Origin: Neoceratodus forsteri
Taxonomy: Eukaryota > Chordata > Ceratodontiformes > Ceratodontidae
Assembly: GCA_016271365.2 (NCBI GenBank)
Contig: JADMNL010000028.1
Span: 101,779,001-101,843,000, forward strand
Direction: 5' to 3'
Length of the DNA stretch: 64,000 nucleotides
Made by a program: the position numbers and the translations under genes. The notes under the pieces were generated by a model that saw only the letters and a list, made by a program, of their open reading frames with translations, searched no databases and had not been told where the DNA came from. Below are positions 21,431-32,719 of this stretch, piece after piece (within the stretch, counting starts at the first letter, position 1; each line of letters begins with the position of its first letter).

Positions 21431-22529
21431 TATTTAAACCTAGACAAGCCTCAGCTGGGACTAATTTAAAGAGCTGGTGACATGTTCAGGAGGACTTTAA
21501 CAAAACATAATATTTAGGTACTGTCCAGCTTGTATTTCCGATTAGTTCTGTATTCTTCCTCCCCATTATTTAGTAGTGAGGACTTCTGCATGAAAACATT
21601 ATCTTTCTTCCGGAAGAGTTTGTCTATTCCTGTTGTTTTCTCCTTACCTGAGGTCATAGAGCACTGCTTGTGACCTCACAGTTACTCCCATGGCAACAAA
21701 TTGTGATGTCACAACAGAGGATTATGACTTGAAATAGCGAGTAAGCTGCAGAGGCAGATAAACGCAAAATTAACTCTAAGGGACAACGATCATATATTTA
21801 TACACATTTCTTTAGTAATAAATTATGGGCAAGAGAAATATATAAACTGTAAATGGAATGCAAGCAGAATTGTACCTAATTATTATGTTTTTTAAAGTTT
21901 TCTTTGAGGTGTCAGTAGCTCTTCAATTGACTGCAACATACTGTAGAAATACTGTATAGCAGGATGAATTAGCGTCTGTTATATTTAGCGGGAGTCTACC
22001 TTCTACACATATTCATGTCTGATAGAATTGGCGTGGACAGCTTACTCTTGAATATACTACTTCTGACAATCAGCTGTCCATTATTTTTAACTATCCGTTT
22101 ATTTTCACTGATTGTCAGCAATAATGAATATAACGAAAGTAGACAGTGAAAATAACCTTCGATGTGTTCAATTATCTGAAAGTCTGCTATTTAGCTCTGC
22201 CGATACCCTTCACTACGGCAGCAATGACATCTAACAATTCCTCAAGCAACAAAAATTGTAGTGAGAAAGACAAAATGTGCAATACAGGGATCAACCCCAG
22301 GCTCATTTAGGTTTGAAACCTTACGCCAAGCTCTGAAAACCCCATCACTGACATCAGTGGCATTATGCAGCCTAATTACTCACACTGAATGTAACCTTAA
22401 ACTTGACTAAATGCACAAAAGAATACACATAGCCACAACAGGTGTTCCCTGAGACTAAAGAAATCTAAACTGGTCTACCTGGTAAAACGGGACACAGAGC
22501 ATCTCCTGAAAAAGTTGAAAGATGTGATA
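21431..22529. other. Unassigned AT-rich DNA
   Basis: No gene or known repeat. A 10-base inverted repeat (CTGACAATCAG near 22066, CTGATTGTCAG near 22117) is the only clear structure. Confidence 0.5.
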
Positions 22530-23010
22530 ATTACCAGTATTTGTAAGTGCCAAATGTTTGCTTGCTGGTAATAGCATTGGAAATGTAGGAGTTAGACAGA
22601 TGCAGAGTAGGAATGGCAGTGAAGTATTGAACTCCGCCAACCCCACCTCCAACCTGCAGAGACAGAAGGGCACTGAGGTATGCGTTTGGGTTGTCGCCCA
22701 TAACATTCATGCCATTTCACCTCACCCTATCCTGCAGACACTAACAAGTGTTGAGGTGTGCCTTGGGGTGTTCGGCTTTACAGCCGCCCTACTCCATAAG
22801 GACATACGCTGAAATGGGTGCAATATAAAAGAATGGGGTGAACTCTGGGGCCGAAGAGTCCAAGGCACACCTTGATGCCTGTCACTGGCTGCAGGGTGGG
22901 GGTGGAGCGGCATGAACATTACAGTCGGCAATCCAAAGGCACACCCCTGATGCCTGTCAGGTCCACACAGGGTGGGACGTTATGGTTAAAAACCCTAATG
23001 CCCCAGGTGT
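22530..23010. repeat. Palindromic satellite, head module copy 1
   Basis: The module contains a dyad at 22723-22900: CACCCTATCCTGCAG ... GGTGTGCCTTGGGGTG ... pairs with ... AGAGTCCAAGGCACACC ... GCTGCAGGGTGGG. The arms are about 70 bases, with GCTGAAATGGGTGCAA in the loop. It is flanked by a lead-in (TGCTTGCTGGTAATAGCATT) shared with 41040-41110 and 44690-44760, where it is inverted at the latter. It precedes the ~300-bp monomers. Confidence 0.7.
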
Positions 23011-23697
23011 TTGTTGGTATTTGCACTAAAAATTTTCAGCATGGCCTTTTTGTGACTCCCATCTCATGAAAGCATTTGGGACTTCTTCTCATGAACAGTG
23101 GCACTGTGAGTTTGTCAATGTGTCCCGAACTTTGAGTTCCCACAGCAACTGTGCCATTGTGCGACAGATGTGCGAAAACACAGATCAGGCAGGATGTGAA
23201 GAATGACAGCTGCACCATTCATGGGGAGGTGTGAAGAGATGGCAATGCTGAAAATCAGCAGTGAAATATTAAAAATGCTAGAACTTCTGAGCGCACGTGG
23301 AAACTGCGCGACACATGCGCGTAACACAGTCATTTAGTGGAATTATTTCACCAAATTTTCAACATAGGCATTTTGTGACCTCTGCTCATGAACACTGTCA
23401 GTATGATTTTCTTAATCTGTCCCAAATATTGATTTCCCTCAGCAACTGCACCAGATGTGTAAACGCATATTTCGGGCAGGATGTAAAAAATGACAGCTGT
23501 ACTGTTCATAAGGAGGTCTGAAAAAATGCCAATGTTGCAAATCTGGAGTGAAAGTACTACAAATTTGTGAAGTTACGAGGTTGCATGGAAACTGCACAAC
23601 GCACGCTTGTAACAGTTATTTTATGGATGTTTGTCACCAAATTTTCAACATAGGCATTTTAGAACCTCTGCTCATGAACAGAGTCACTGTGATTTTA
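23011..23697 (+). repeat. Palindromic satellite monomers, block 1a
   Basis: Anchors of the CACCAAATTTTCAACATAGG type fall at about 23023, 23349 and 23634. Each monomer has a left half (ATTTTCAACATAGGC ... CTCATGAACA) and a right half that is its approximate reverse complement (TGACAGCTGTACTGTTCATA ... CAATGTTGAAAATC). The block is cut at about 23697 by a CR1 element and resumes at about 28996. Confidence 0.8.
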
Positions 23698-24146
23698 CAT
23701 ATGAACATACATATGAATATACGAATCTGCCAGCAGAACAGACCAATCGGTCTATCTAAATCTGCCCTAGTGTGCAGCTAGCACTCTAGATTGCAGCTGC
23801 CTCAGCCTCCTCCCCCTCAGTTCCTCCCCCACTTGTCCCAGCCCCTGCCCTCCCCGACTCTTCCTCTTGCATTATCCCAGTCCTTCTTAAAGCTATTGAC
23901 TGTCCTACATGTTACCACCACCTCTGGCAGCGCATTCCAACTAGATAACACCCTCTCAGAGAAGTAGTGCCTCCTAATTTCCCTCCTTGAAATGTCCCCC
24001 TTCCAACCTTAGTCTGTGCCCCCTCGTTTCTCTCTTCACGCCTCAGTTTAAACACCCCTTGCTAGGCTTAGTTACCCCTCAGATATTTAAATGCTTGAAT
24101 CATATCCCCATCCCCTCTCTCCCCAGTGTGTACATGTTCAGCTCAT

Positions 24147-25493
24147 TCAGCCTAACTTCATATTCCTTTCCTTCCCTTCCATCCCCTTTAACATTTTTGT
24201 TGCCCTGCTTTGCACCCCCTTCAGTAACTTTATATCTCTCCTCTGGTATGGCCTCCAGTATTGCACACAGTACTCCAGGTGCGGTCTGACCAATGATCTG
24301 TAGAGAGATAGGATCACATCCCTGTGTCTGGATGAGAACCCCCTTGCGATGCACCCCAGCATCCTGTTTGCATTCACTGCTGCTCTCCTACATTGGGCTG
24401 AGTTGTTCATGCTCCCAGTTACCAACACCCCTAGGTCCTTCTTCTTCTCCTCTGTGATCCCCAACCTCACCCCACAACCAACAGTCCCTCTTCTGGTTCT
24501 TAGGCCCAAAGTGCATCACCTTGCACTTGTTTGCATTGAATCCTAGCTGCCACTCCACCGATCATGTCTCTATTTTGGCTATGTCCCCCTGCAGTTTTTC
24601 CCCATCTGTCCTCTTTGTTCACCACTGCCCCCAATTGGTATCATCAGCGAACAGACTAACCCTGCTCCCCACTCCGTGTGCTATATCGGAGATAAAGAGC
24701 CCAAATAGCACCGGGCCCAGCACTGACCCCTGCAGCACCCCGCTTGTAACTGCTCTAGGTGCAGAGAGCTCCCCCCCCACCACCACCACCCTCTGCACCC
24801 TAACCTGTAACCAGGTCTCTATCCATTTAGTCAGCTTTTTTCCACCCCACTGCCATCACCTTCCCCCCAGTCTCCCATGAGGCACTGTATCAAAGGCCTT
24901 TCTGAAGTCCAAGTACGGGACATGTACCGCATGGCCCCTGTCCAACTCCCTTGTCACCCAGTCATAATACTCTATTAGTCTGGTTTGACAAGACCTCCCT
25001 GAGATGAACCAGTGTTGCCACCCATCTTGGAGGTTATTACTCTCTAGGAATGCCACCAGCCTCTGTTTCAGTATCGCCTCCATAAGCTTACCCACTATGG
25101 ATATGAGACTGACCGTCCAATAATTTCCTGGCTCCTCCCTAGGCCCACTCTTTGTATGGGCACCACATGGGCCACCCTCCAGTCTTGGGGAACACATCCC
25201 ATTTCCAGGGAGGTGTTGAGCAGATCTGCCAGTGGCTCAGCCAACAGCTCCGCCATCTCCCTCAGCACCCTGGGGTGGATGCCATCGGGACCTGGTGCTT
25301 TGTCCACCATTACTGCCCTCAGCCCCTCTAGCACCCTAGTCCCTGTGATCACTTTGTCTGTCACCTCCTCCTCCTCCCCCAAGCCCATGCGGTACTGGAC
25401 AATCTTCTCCTTAGTGAAAAAGGAGCAGAAGTACTCATTTAGAATTTCCACTTGCTCCTCCCCTTTCCACCAATCCGTCCTCTTGTCCACCAC
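24147..25493 (-). pseudogene. CR1 reverse transcriptase, broken
   Basis: In order on the minus strand: WWKGEEQVEILNEYFCSFFT near 25460, KAPGPDGIHPRVLREMAE near 25280, GNYWTVSLISIVGKLMEA near 25120, and motif A PYLDFRKAFDTVPHG near 24910. Motif B follows near 24740, FADDT sits at about 24636-24650, and SLYRSLVRPHLEYCVQYWRP lies near 24270. The domain matches CR1-clade RT. The 5' side shows an abrupt switch near 25500 into a second copy of the FADDT segment. Frames change several times. Confidence 0.88.
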
Positions 25494-26059
25494 TGCCCCA
25501 ATTTGGTATCATCAGCGAACAGACCAACCCTGCTCCCCGCTTCCCGCTTTATCCTCAATATGTACTTGCACTCTCTTTTCCCTGATATACCTTAAAAGTT
25601 CTTTTCCTCCCTTTATGCCCTGTGCTAACTTTAATTCACTGGAGGCCTTAGCTTTTTTCACCCTCCTGGTCACCTCCATTGACCAACTCCCGAAAGCCTC
25701 CTTAGCCTCTCCCTTCCCTGTTCTTCTTTACTTCCAGTATACAGCCCTCTATGCCCTCACCCCTTGCAGCACTTCCTTGTTCAGCCAGCATGGTTTCTTG
25801 GCTCTGCTCTTCTTACTCCTGGCCCTGCTGCAGGCTACTATGGCCTCTGTTAGCCCAGTCTTTATGACTTCCCACTTTTGTTCTGCATCCATCCCTGGCC
25901 TTATATCCTGGAGTCTCCCTCACAGTATTGCTCCCATCCTCCCAAAGCCCACCTTACTAAAGTCCACCACCTTAGTGCCTGTGCCTTCTGTCTCCCTGCC
26001 CAGTGTGAGAACGAGCCACATGGTTTGGTGGTCGCTACCCGCTAGTGGGTCCTCCACCC

Positions 26060-26560
26060 TTACCTCCCTCCCCCCTCCCCATTTGCCAGTACTAGGTCCA
26101 GAGTGCTGCCAAGCCTTGTAGGCCCACTTACCAACTGCATCAGAAGGCCATCCTGGAATGCATCAACAAGCACCTGCTCCCTGGTACTGCTAGTGGCTGG
26201 GGTGCTTCCAGTCAGCCCCTGGTAGGTTAAAATCCCCACCATAACCACTCCCCTTCTACACACCCTCCTCATCTGCTCTGCAAATCCCCAACCAGTTCCC
26301 CAGATTGGGCTGGTGGTCTGTACACCACTCCCAGCCTCAGCTTTCTGCCCTTGGAGTCCAGGAGTTGCACCCAAAACGCCTCTGTCCTCTTCTCTTCTCC
26401 CTCGCACAGAGTGCAACCCCCCCAGGTCCCTGTTGTATATCCTGTATCCCGGGATTGCCGAGTCCCAGTCATGGTACTCTGTTACCCAAGTCTCTATCAC
26501 TGCAGCAATGTCCACCTCCCCTCTAAAAGGAGCGCCTTAAGCTCTGCAGTTTTGTTCCCC
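26060..26560 (-). pseudogene. CR1 endonuclease fragment
   Basis: The minus-strand frame MDIAAVIETWVTEYHDWD, then AIPGYRIYNRDL, is the catalytic ETW block of the CR1 APE-type endonuclease. The middle is partly frameshifted. The frame regains LVDAFQDGLLMQLVSGPTR and STLDLVLANGEG near 26080-26150, the normal C-terminal half. It lies between ORF1 and the RT as expected. Confidence 0.85.
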
Positions 26561-26899
26561 AGGCTTCTTGTGCTGAGAGAGACCACCTTCCACCCATAAC
26601 CCTCCTTCTCCTCACTCTTCTCCTTGGCCTGTGTCCCTCCTCCAGGTACTCCGCACCCTTTCTCCTCGTTATTCTTATCTGGTGGTGGTGCCTTCTGTAT
26701 TACACTCAGACCACTCTGCCCACCCCCTCCCAGGCTTACTACACCTCTGCCTTTACCTATATCTAGGGGGGGGTGAGCTCATTAGGCTCCCCTGTCCGGA
26801 CCTTTCTACTAAGCTCAGTCTTTTGGCCACCACCCCTACTAGTTTAAATCCACCTTAGTAGAGACATACCCCTCTAATCTCGCCTTTAATACTCCCATC

Positions 26900-27200
26900 C
26901 CCTACCTGCTCAAGTGTAGCCTGTCCCCCACGTACAAGTCACTATTCCCCCAGACCCTACCCCAGTTAGTCACTAACCCATAATTTTTGGTATGGCACCA
27001 ATCCTCAGCCACCGCTGAAGTCCTAAATCCTACCCTTCCTCCCCATGCTTGCATATGGTAACGGACTACCTCTGAGAATTCCACCGATTCCCCCACGCTC
27101 TCACACTGCCTGCCCAACTCCTAGAACCTCCCCTTACTACTTTCACAGTCTCCCCTCAAGTCATTTGTACCACATACAACAGTAAATGAGGTTTCTTCCT
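26900..27200 (-). pseudogene. CR1 ORF1 esterase (SGNH hydrolase) domain remnant
   Basis: The minus strand encodes VVCGTNDLRGDCESS at about 27158-27178, containing the GxND block of SGNH/GDSL esterases. About 240 bases on it gives YVGDRLHLSR, fitting the D-x-x-H catalytic block. An esterase in ORF1 is a known feature of many CR1 elements. At least one in-frame stop lies between the blocks. Upstream (27240-28200) is strongly purine-rich on this strand, probably the rest of ORF1, with no motif I can read. Confidence 0.65.
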
Positions 27201-28667
27201 CCCCCTCATTGCACACTTGAGCAGTGCCTATCCTCTTGCAGTCAACCCAGAGATAGCTTCAACCCAACACGGCAGTGCCTCTCTCTGCCCCATCTCATCC
27301 CTTTCAGTATAGAACTCCTGAGACAAGTACCCCCGCCTCACCCCTTCCTTCTAATGCCCCTTCCACCACCCCAGTATTCATTCTTCCTGCCCCTTTCCCC
27401 ACCAGCTGCAACCTCTGTGACTTCTGTATCTGCACCCCTACTTCTGCCTCACCCCTTTCTCTGCCTTATTCCTCCCATCCCGCTTGAACCCTTCCCACCT
27501 GACTACTTCCTACTGGGCTTCCCATGTTGACCTCCCTATCACCGTTGTTGTCTATTTAGAGCCCCATTTCCTCGAACCCTATAGTGATGCTCCTCCCATC
27601 CCTTCCCATAGCCTTCCTCCTCCAGTCACCCCTCCTTCCTTCCTTACTAGCCCCTTCTACCCTTTTGTCCTCGCTATCTCTTCCCCTACCTGTTGCCATC
27701 CTCTCATGCCTCGCTTTGTCCTCCCCCCTTCGTATGTTCCTGTCCTCCCTCTCCCATAGCAGAGACTCGAATCTATTCCTAGTTGATACCCATCCTACAT
27801 CTCTTCCCCTATCGGTTCCCTCCTACTTGTTCCCTCCATGCCCCCTAGTCCCACCCCTGGTCCCTCCCTACCTGCAGACATCTGCTCTCTCCTGGTACCC
27901 TCGTGGTCTCTTCCTCCCCATCAGGAGGTCCCTGCCTCAACTCGGCACCCCCCCTTTCTTCTCTCTTTCTGCTAGTGTCTCTGATAGTGGTATCAGTTTC
28001 AGTCCCTAGTTGTTCTTCCCCTGCCTTGCTATCCCTATTCCTCCCCAGCCAGGATGCCTACCATACTCATCTGCCCTGCCACTTAGACTCCTCCTAACCT
28101 CCACAGTGTTCCTCCTCAAACCAGCCAATTGTCTACAGAGCATACACCCCATCCTCCAAGCCCAGTCCAAGATAATGGCGACCCACACCTTTGCACCCCC
28201 ACCCTTCCAAAGATGCTTGCCCTATTAACACGCTGCACCTGCCCCATTTTGGCCCCCATCTTATGTTACGGGCTCTACTCCCAGGTTCTGTACCTACTAC
28301 AACTGTTAGGGCTCTATTAGCTCAAATCCTGTTCCCCACACTAGTCCCCCTACTGCCCCCTTGCCGACTGTGTTAATTCAGTCTCAAATCTCATCCATTA
28401 GATACTGTATTACTGTAGCAATCCTAAAGCCTCCTTGTCCATTTTTCACCCCTCGGCTACCATACTTTTTGTTCTCAGCCCAGTTAGAAATCGTATTGCA
28501 CTCCAAGTATTACTCACCTCAGTTAGAGAAATAAACAGCACAACTAAATCTGTATTATTACAGCAATCATAAAAGTATCTAATCATTGCTTTTTCTCCAC
28601 CCCAGAGATCCTGCTGTAATATAGGACCACACAGGACCCTGGGCAGGTGGGTGGACAACTCTAAAGT

Positions 28668-28995
28668 TCCGACAGAGCTCCACTGACCTCGCTCACTCTC
28701 CCTCTCTTACTCACTCATTCTGTTTCTCCAAGCGCTACAGGCTGCCCTTTTGTACTGGGCTCATGCCTGTATTAGCGCCTTTTTCTGCCCACAAAGAAAT
28801 CCGCAGCAGTCCCAATAGAGCTCCGTTGAGCTTCCTCACCCCCTCTCACTCACTCATTCTGTTTCTCCTGGCGCTGCAGGCTGCCCTTTGTACTGGGCTC
28901 TTGCTTTGCTGTGCCTTTTTCTGCCCACAAAGAAATCCACAGCAGACCTGACAGAGTCGCTGAGCTCGCCTCATTCCCTCCTCACTTGCCTGTTG
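28668..28995 (-). repeat. Tandem 5' monomers of the CR1 element
   Basis: About two and a third copies of a ~140-bp unit lie at the element's 5' end. TCACTCATTCTGTTTCTCC recurs at 28711 and 28850, and CTGCCCACAAAGAAATCC recurs at about 28784 and 28921. The third copy is truncated where the satellite resumes. Repeated 5' units act as promoters in some LINEs (mouse L1). That function here is inference. Confidence 0.7.
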
Positions 28996-29845
28996 TTAAT
29001 CTGTCCCAAACACTGATTTCACTGCAACCACGCTTATTCTCCGCTGAAAGCGTGAAGCACATTTCGCCAGGATGTGAAAATGACAGCTTTACTGTTCATA
29101 AGGAGGTGTGAAAAATGGCAATGTTGAAAATCTGGCATGAAAATATTGCAAATTTGTGAAGTTACAAGGGTGCATGGAAACTGCGCAACGCATGCTTGTA
29201 ACACAGTGATTTTACGGACTTTCGTCACCAAATTTTCAACATAGGCATTTTAGGACCTCTGCTTATGAACAGTGTCACTGTATTTTCTTAATCTGTCCCT
29301 GAAACTGATTTCCCACAGTGACCGTGCTATTCTGCGCCGGAAGTGCAAAAACACAGTTCGGCCTAAATATGTAAAATGACAGCTGTACTGTTCATAAGGA
29401 GGTGTGGAAAATGCCAATGTTGAAAATCTGGAGTGAAATATTACAATTAATGAAAATGAAAGGTACAGAAACTGTGCAACACACGCCAGAATAGTCATTT
29501 TTTGATTTTTTTCACCAAATTTGCAACATAGGCTTTTTGAGAGCCCATCTCATGAACAGTGGCACTGTCATTTCGATAATTGGTCCCGAAGATGATTCGC
29601 AGTGACCGCGAAATCACCTTCGGACCGAATAACGCCATGACAGTGACTGAATTAATGAGGAGGGGTCATAATAACCCCAATGTTGAAAATGTGGTGCCTA
29701 AATTCCAAAAAATGCCAGAGATAATCACCAAAGTTGAAAACCCTATTTATGCCATTATACAGCTTACCGACATTTCTTCAGTGCACGGTCGGCTTTGAAA
29801 GTGCAGATGTTCCTGGTCCACGAAGATCATCGCCAGGCTCCAGAG
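28996..29845 (+). repeat. Palindromic satellite monomers, block 1b, and tail
   Basis: The block continues the monomer interrupted at 23697. Anchors CACCAAATTTTCAACATAGG are near 29227 and 29513. The last monomer has a dyad centre AAGATGATTCGCAGTGACCG, then CGAAATCACC. It passes into the tail (CCACGAAGATCATCGCCAGG) shared with 43290 and, inverted, with about 40390. Confidence 0.8.
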
Positions 29846-29958
29846 GTAAGTATGGGGTGAGGGTGTGTGTGTGTGGGGAGGCAGGGTATGCAGAGGGTGG
29901 GCGCGGCTTAGGGGAAGGGGCAGGAGAGAATGCGAAGGACTGTTTTCTTATTTTACAG
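29846..29958 (+). other. Candidate mini-intron in satellite tail, copy 1
   Basis: The donor CCAGAG|GTAAGTAT at 29846 and the acceptor CTTATTTTACAG| ending at 29958 define 113 bases. Equivalent sites occur at 43318-43415 (plus) and 40367-40270 (minus), both 98 bases, with the rest of the interval poorly conserved. Splicing is inferred only from these consensus sites. Confidence 0.4.
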
Positions 29959-30049
29959 GTAAAAAAAAAAAAGACTACGCGGTTTGGTTTTCTTCTTTCG
30001 CAGGTGTTGTTTGTACACTGGGGTGAGCTCCCAGTGTACTACCTGCATT

Positions 30050-30410
30050 TGTGGGGAGGGGGACTGCAGCCAATGGGGATTGGGCCCCCTGTCAACACAG
30101 AAATGGGTTGGGGTGGCATGATGCCAAAGGAGGATTGGGCACCTCTCGCACACAGCAGAAATCGGGGTAGGGGACATTATGCCAATGGGGTGGACTCCTG
30201 TCGGCAAACTGAACTGGGAAGGGGCACTGAAGCCAACGGGATTGGCCCCTGACGGCAAAGAAAGATTGTGGAACATGATGCCGAGGGATTGGGCATCCCC
30301 CGGCACACAACAGAAACTTGGGGTGGGGACATTATGCCAATGGGGGCTCCCCATCAGCAAATGAAGGGAGTTGGGGGCATGCTGACAGGGGAATTGGGCA
30401 CCCCTGTCTT
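30050..30410 (+). repeat. GC-rich minisatellite with inverted-repeat units
   Basis: Units of about 55-65 bases share ATGCCAATGGGGATTGGGCA and CCCCGTCGGCACACAACAGA-like blocks. Within units, sequences flanking ATTGGG are complementary (for example GATGCC ... GGGCATC near 30276-30297). It follows the satellite tail and is matched by related DNA at 43470-43730. The 30268-30873 open frame is a by-product. Confidence 0.65.
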
Positions 30411-32138
30411 CTCTGAGGCAGCCACATATTGCCGCCATGTTCCTGGTACTGTTACACCAGGTGAGGTACCGCCCTGCAATGATGGATCGCTCCCTCATTG
30501 CAGCGGAATTGCTTATGCTGCAATGATGAGGTGGCCCCTCATTGCACTGGCCAAATCGTTTCAAGTTGGTGGCACTTCTGCAGAATCAGTGTCATCAGGA
30601 CACTGGACCTGCATTGGTTGCACACCGCCAAGCCCACAAATGCAGTGCTGGCATTGGCCACCACACTGCTGCACCTCCACAACCCGCTTCTTTCCTAAGC
30701 TGCCGCATAATGGTTCTTGTACATGCACGCAAGCAAACATAAAAATAGTCAACAAAGGTTTAACCTACCCATGTACTAAATCCAGATTTTGGAGACATTA
30801 CCTTACAGGTTTTTGTGGCAAACACTTGGAATCTCATTCCAACAGAGATCCGAGCAAAAAATTAATTTCATGAATTTCAAACAGTGCTTTGTAAATCCTA
30901 ATCGTATACACCTAGTTAAATACCATTTTAGGAGGATGACCTGGGAAATCTGGGCTCCTTTGCAGACTCAGGTGTCCTGCCTGGGGCCTGACAAGAAAGG
31001 CTAAGTACATGGCAGATTTTAATGGCGTGCAACACTCAGAAAAGGAAGGGTATATACCACACAGCACCCTCCCCTCCAGCAAATCACAGAGTGACACCGA
31101 CGTCATCTGGGAAGACGGTCACATGCCCTATTAGTCAGATAAAAAGGCATGACCATACACATGCAGGCAAGTGCCAGGGATAAAGTACACCAGCTCAGCA
31201 CAACTGTATCTTCTAGAGCATACCTAAGGCACTCCTGTTACAAAGTGTTGGGAAAATGGGTGGGTGGGTGCAGCCAGCATAGAGGCCAAATGGCTCATAA
31301 TCTAGGGGTGGAGAGCCAAATGAGTTACCCATTATAGTAAGATGGAAGCATGCAGTGTGGGTGCTAACTGCTCAAGAGAGACTCAGTCATTAGATGGGTG
31401 GGTCGGCAGGTGAATGCAATTGAATTTGGACCCCCTATCTCCACTCAGTTTTCTGTGCTGTCACCTGACTTCATCCCTGTTGTTGGTGGAGGGGGAGATA
31501 TGACTTATTTTTTAGTGGTAGAATAAGCTGGTAGTCCCCTCAACAGACTGAAATACTGCGCCAAGAATAGGGTGTGCCAGTAATAACCTGTAAATGTTTT
31601 GTTTAAACAGCTGTTGAGCTTCCCGTTTTCATTTTTTTTTCCAACTTGTACAATGCACCTTACAACAGTTATTATGAGACTATGCATGTGATGTAATCGA
31701 AAACTCTGAATACAATCTTGAACTACAAAAAAAAAAAGGTGTAACCAAGGCAACCTCAATGACAGGGATGGGGGATCAGGGAACAACATCCCCCAAAAAA
31801 TGCCAGGACAAAAGATCGAAACCTGGAAAAATTAGACTCCCCCCTTCCTACACACTTTGGGGGAATGTAACATCCTGCTACCCAGTGTATTCTGAACACT
31901 CCTTTCAACACCACTGACAAGGTGCTATTCTGAAAAGGAACTTGTGGGCAGTTTACATGGGGGTGGGTTACTCAATAAATGACTAAGCATGCCAGCTGTA
32001 GCACAAGAACGCCACTTACACTGTTATACTAAATATAGAAAGAACAAAAAAATATTCCCTCACTGATCAAGCCAATCTACTTGTACTTAATGGCCATACT
32101 GCTTTCACTGTTACTGCTGTTTCAGACTCAGTTTGCCC
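30411..32138. other. Unassigned DNA
   Basis: Nothing coding was recognised. Near 30715-30745, ACATGCACGCAAGCAAACAT is shared with 43970-43990, so the composite satellite unit extends at least to about 30755. A poly-A tract lies at about 31727. Confidence 0.5.
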
Positions 32139-32355
32139 AATTTTTTTTTATTTAGTTGTTTAACCAGGAGTAGGACACTAAGCTGAAAGCTTTTTTACAG
32201 GAGCAACCTGGGAGCACAGGGAAGTTAAATGACTTGCTCAGGGTCATACAGTATGCAAGTGGAAGCTGTGGGATTCAAACCCAGGTCTGGTCTGCTGGAT
32301 ATCACCAGATTTGCAGCTCAGAGCCTTAAACCACTGCGCTATACTGCCTCCTATT
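32139..32355 (-). mobile_element. tRNA-derived CORE-type SINE, copy 2
   Basis: Closely similar to 18936-19157: T-tract on the left, core GTATGACCCTGAGCAAGTCA on the minus strand, a B box GGTTTGAATCCC and head GTATAGCGCAGTGGTTTAAG at the right. The similarity suggests that the family was active fairly recently. Confidence 0.88.
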
Positions 32356-32499
32356 GAAAGCTTGTCATTGCTATTGCTGCTCCTGCTTGCTCGACTCTAA
32401 ATCACTGTCATTTAAATTTATGTGCTTTATTTTAGTTGCGTTTGATTTTTTATTATTTTTATTCTGATTCTTACAATAATGTGTTTTTTTTTTTTTTAT

Positions 32500-32648
32500 T
32501 TATTATGCATTTTCTGCCGCACCTCCCAGGCTCAGCCCCTGCCATTCCGAGCTCCTACCTGTGCTCTTCCAGGTTGTACCTAAAAATAGCCATTTGTCTA
32601 GTGCACCTACCTAGTCAACAAAAATTAAATAAAACCAGTAAACAACCA
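32500..32648 (+). mobile_element. SINE 3' end fragment
   Basis: ATTTGTCTAGTGCACCTACC, then TAGTCAACAAAAATTAAATAAA, matches the 3' end of the complete SINE at 62340-62755 (ATTTGTCTAGTGCACTTACC). Only the tail third is present. Confidence 0.65.
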
Positions 32649-32719
32649 CACTTTACATGAATGAGTTTCATCACCCATTCAGCTGATGATGCAGATGTGC
32701 TTGTTGGTAAAAAGAAAAG

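Larger units (their letters stand above)
23698..28995 (-). mobile_element. Near full-length CR1 element (family 2, copy C)
   Basis: The insertion divides a satellite monomer between GTGATTTT and TTAATCTGTCCC. Reading right to left on the minus strand it has tandem 5' monomers (28668-28995), a purine-rich ORF1 region with an esterase signature (about 26900-28200), an endonuclease (26060-26560), a reverse transcriptase (24147-25493) and a 3' tail of TATGAACATACATATG type at 23698-23725. About 5.3 kb is a normal size for a full CR1. In-frame stops, frameshifts and an internal rearrangement (segment 25471-25537) inactivate it. Confidence 0.88.

Noticed and set aside
25156..26121. 321-codon plus-strand open frame, the longest in the window
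   Set aside because: It is antisense to the CR1 RT and endonuclease of copy C. The translation is Ser/Pro/Leu-rich, as expected of a reversed purine-rich gene, and has no domain.
27186..28320. Series of Pro/Ser/Leu-rich plus-strand frames
   Set aside because: They are a consequence of a long pyrimidine-rich strand opposite CR1 ORF1. Frames overlap and no start or splice context is seen.
30268..30873. 201-codon open frame
   Set aside because: It runs through the GC-rich minisatellite and adjacent unassigned DNA. No conserved domain or splice structure.
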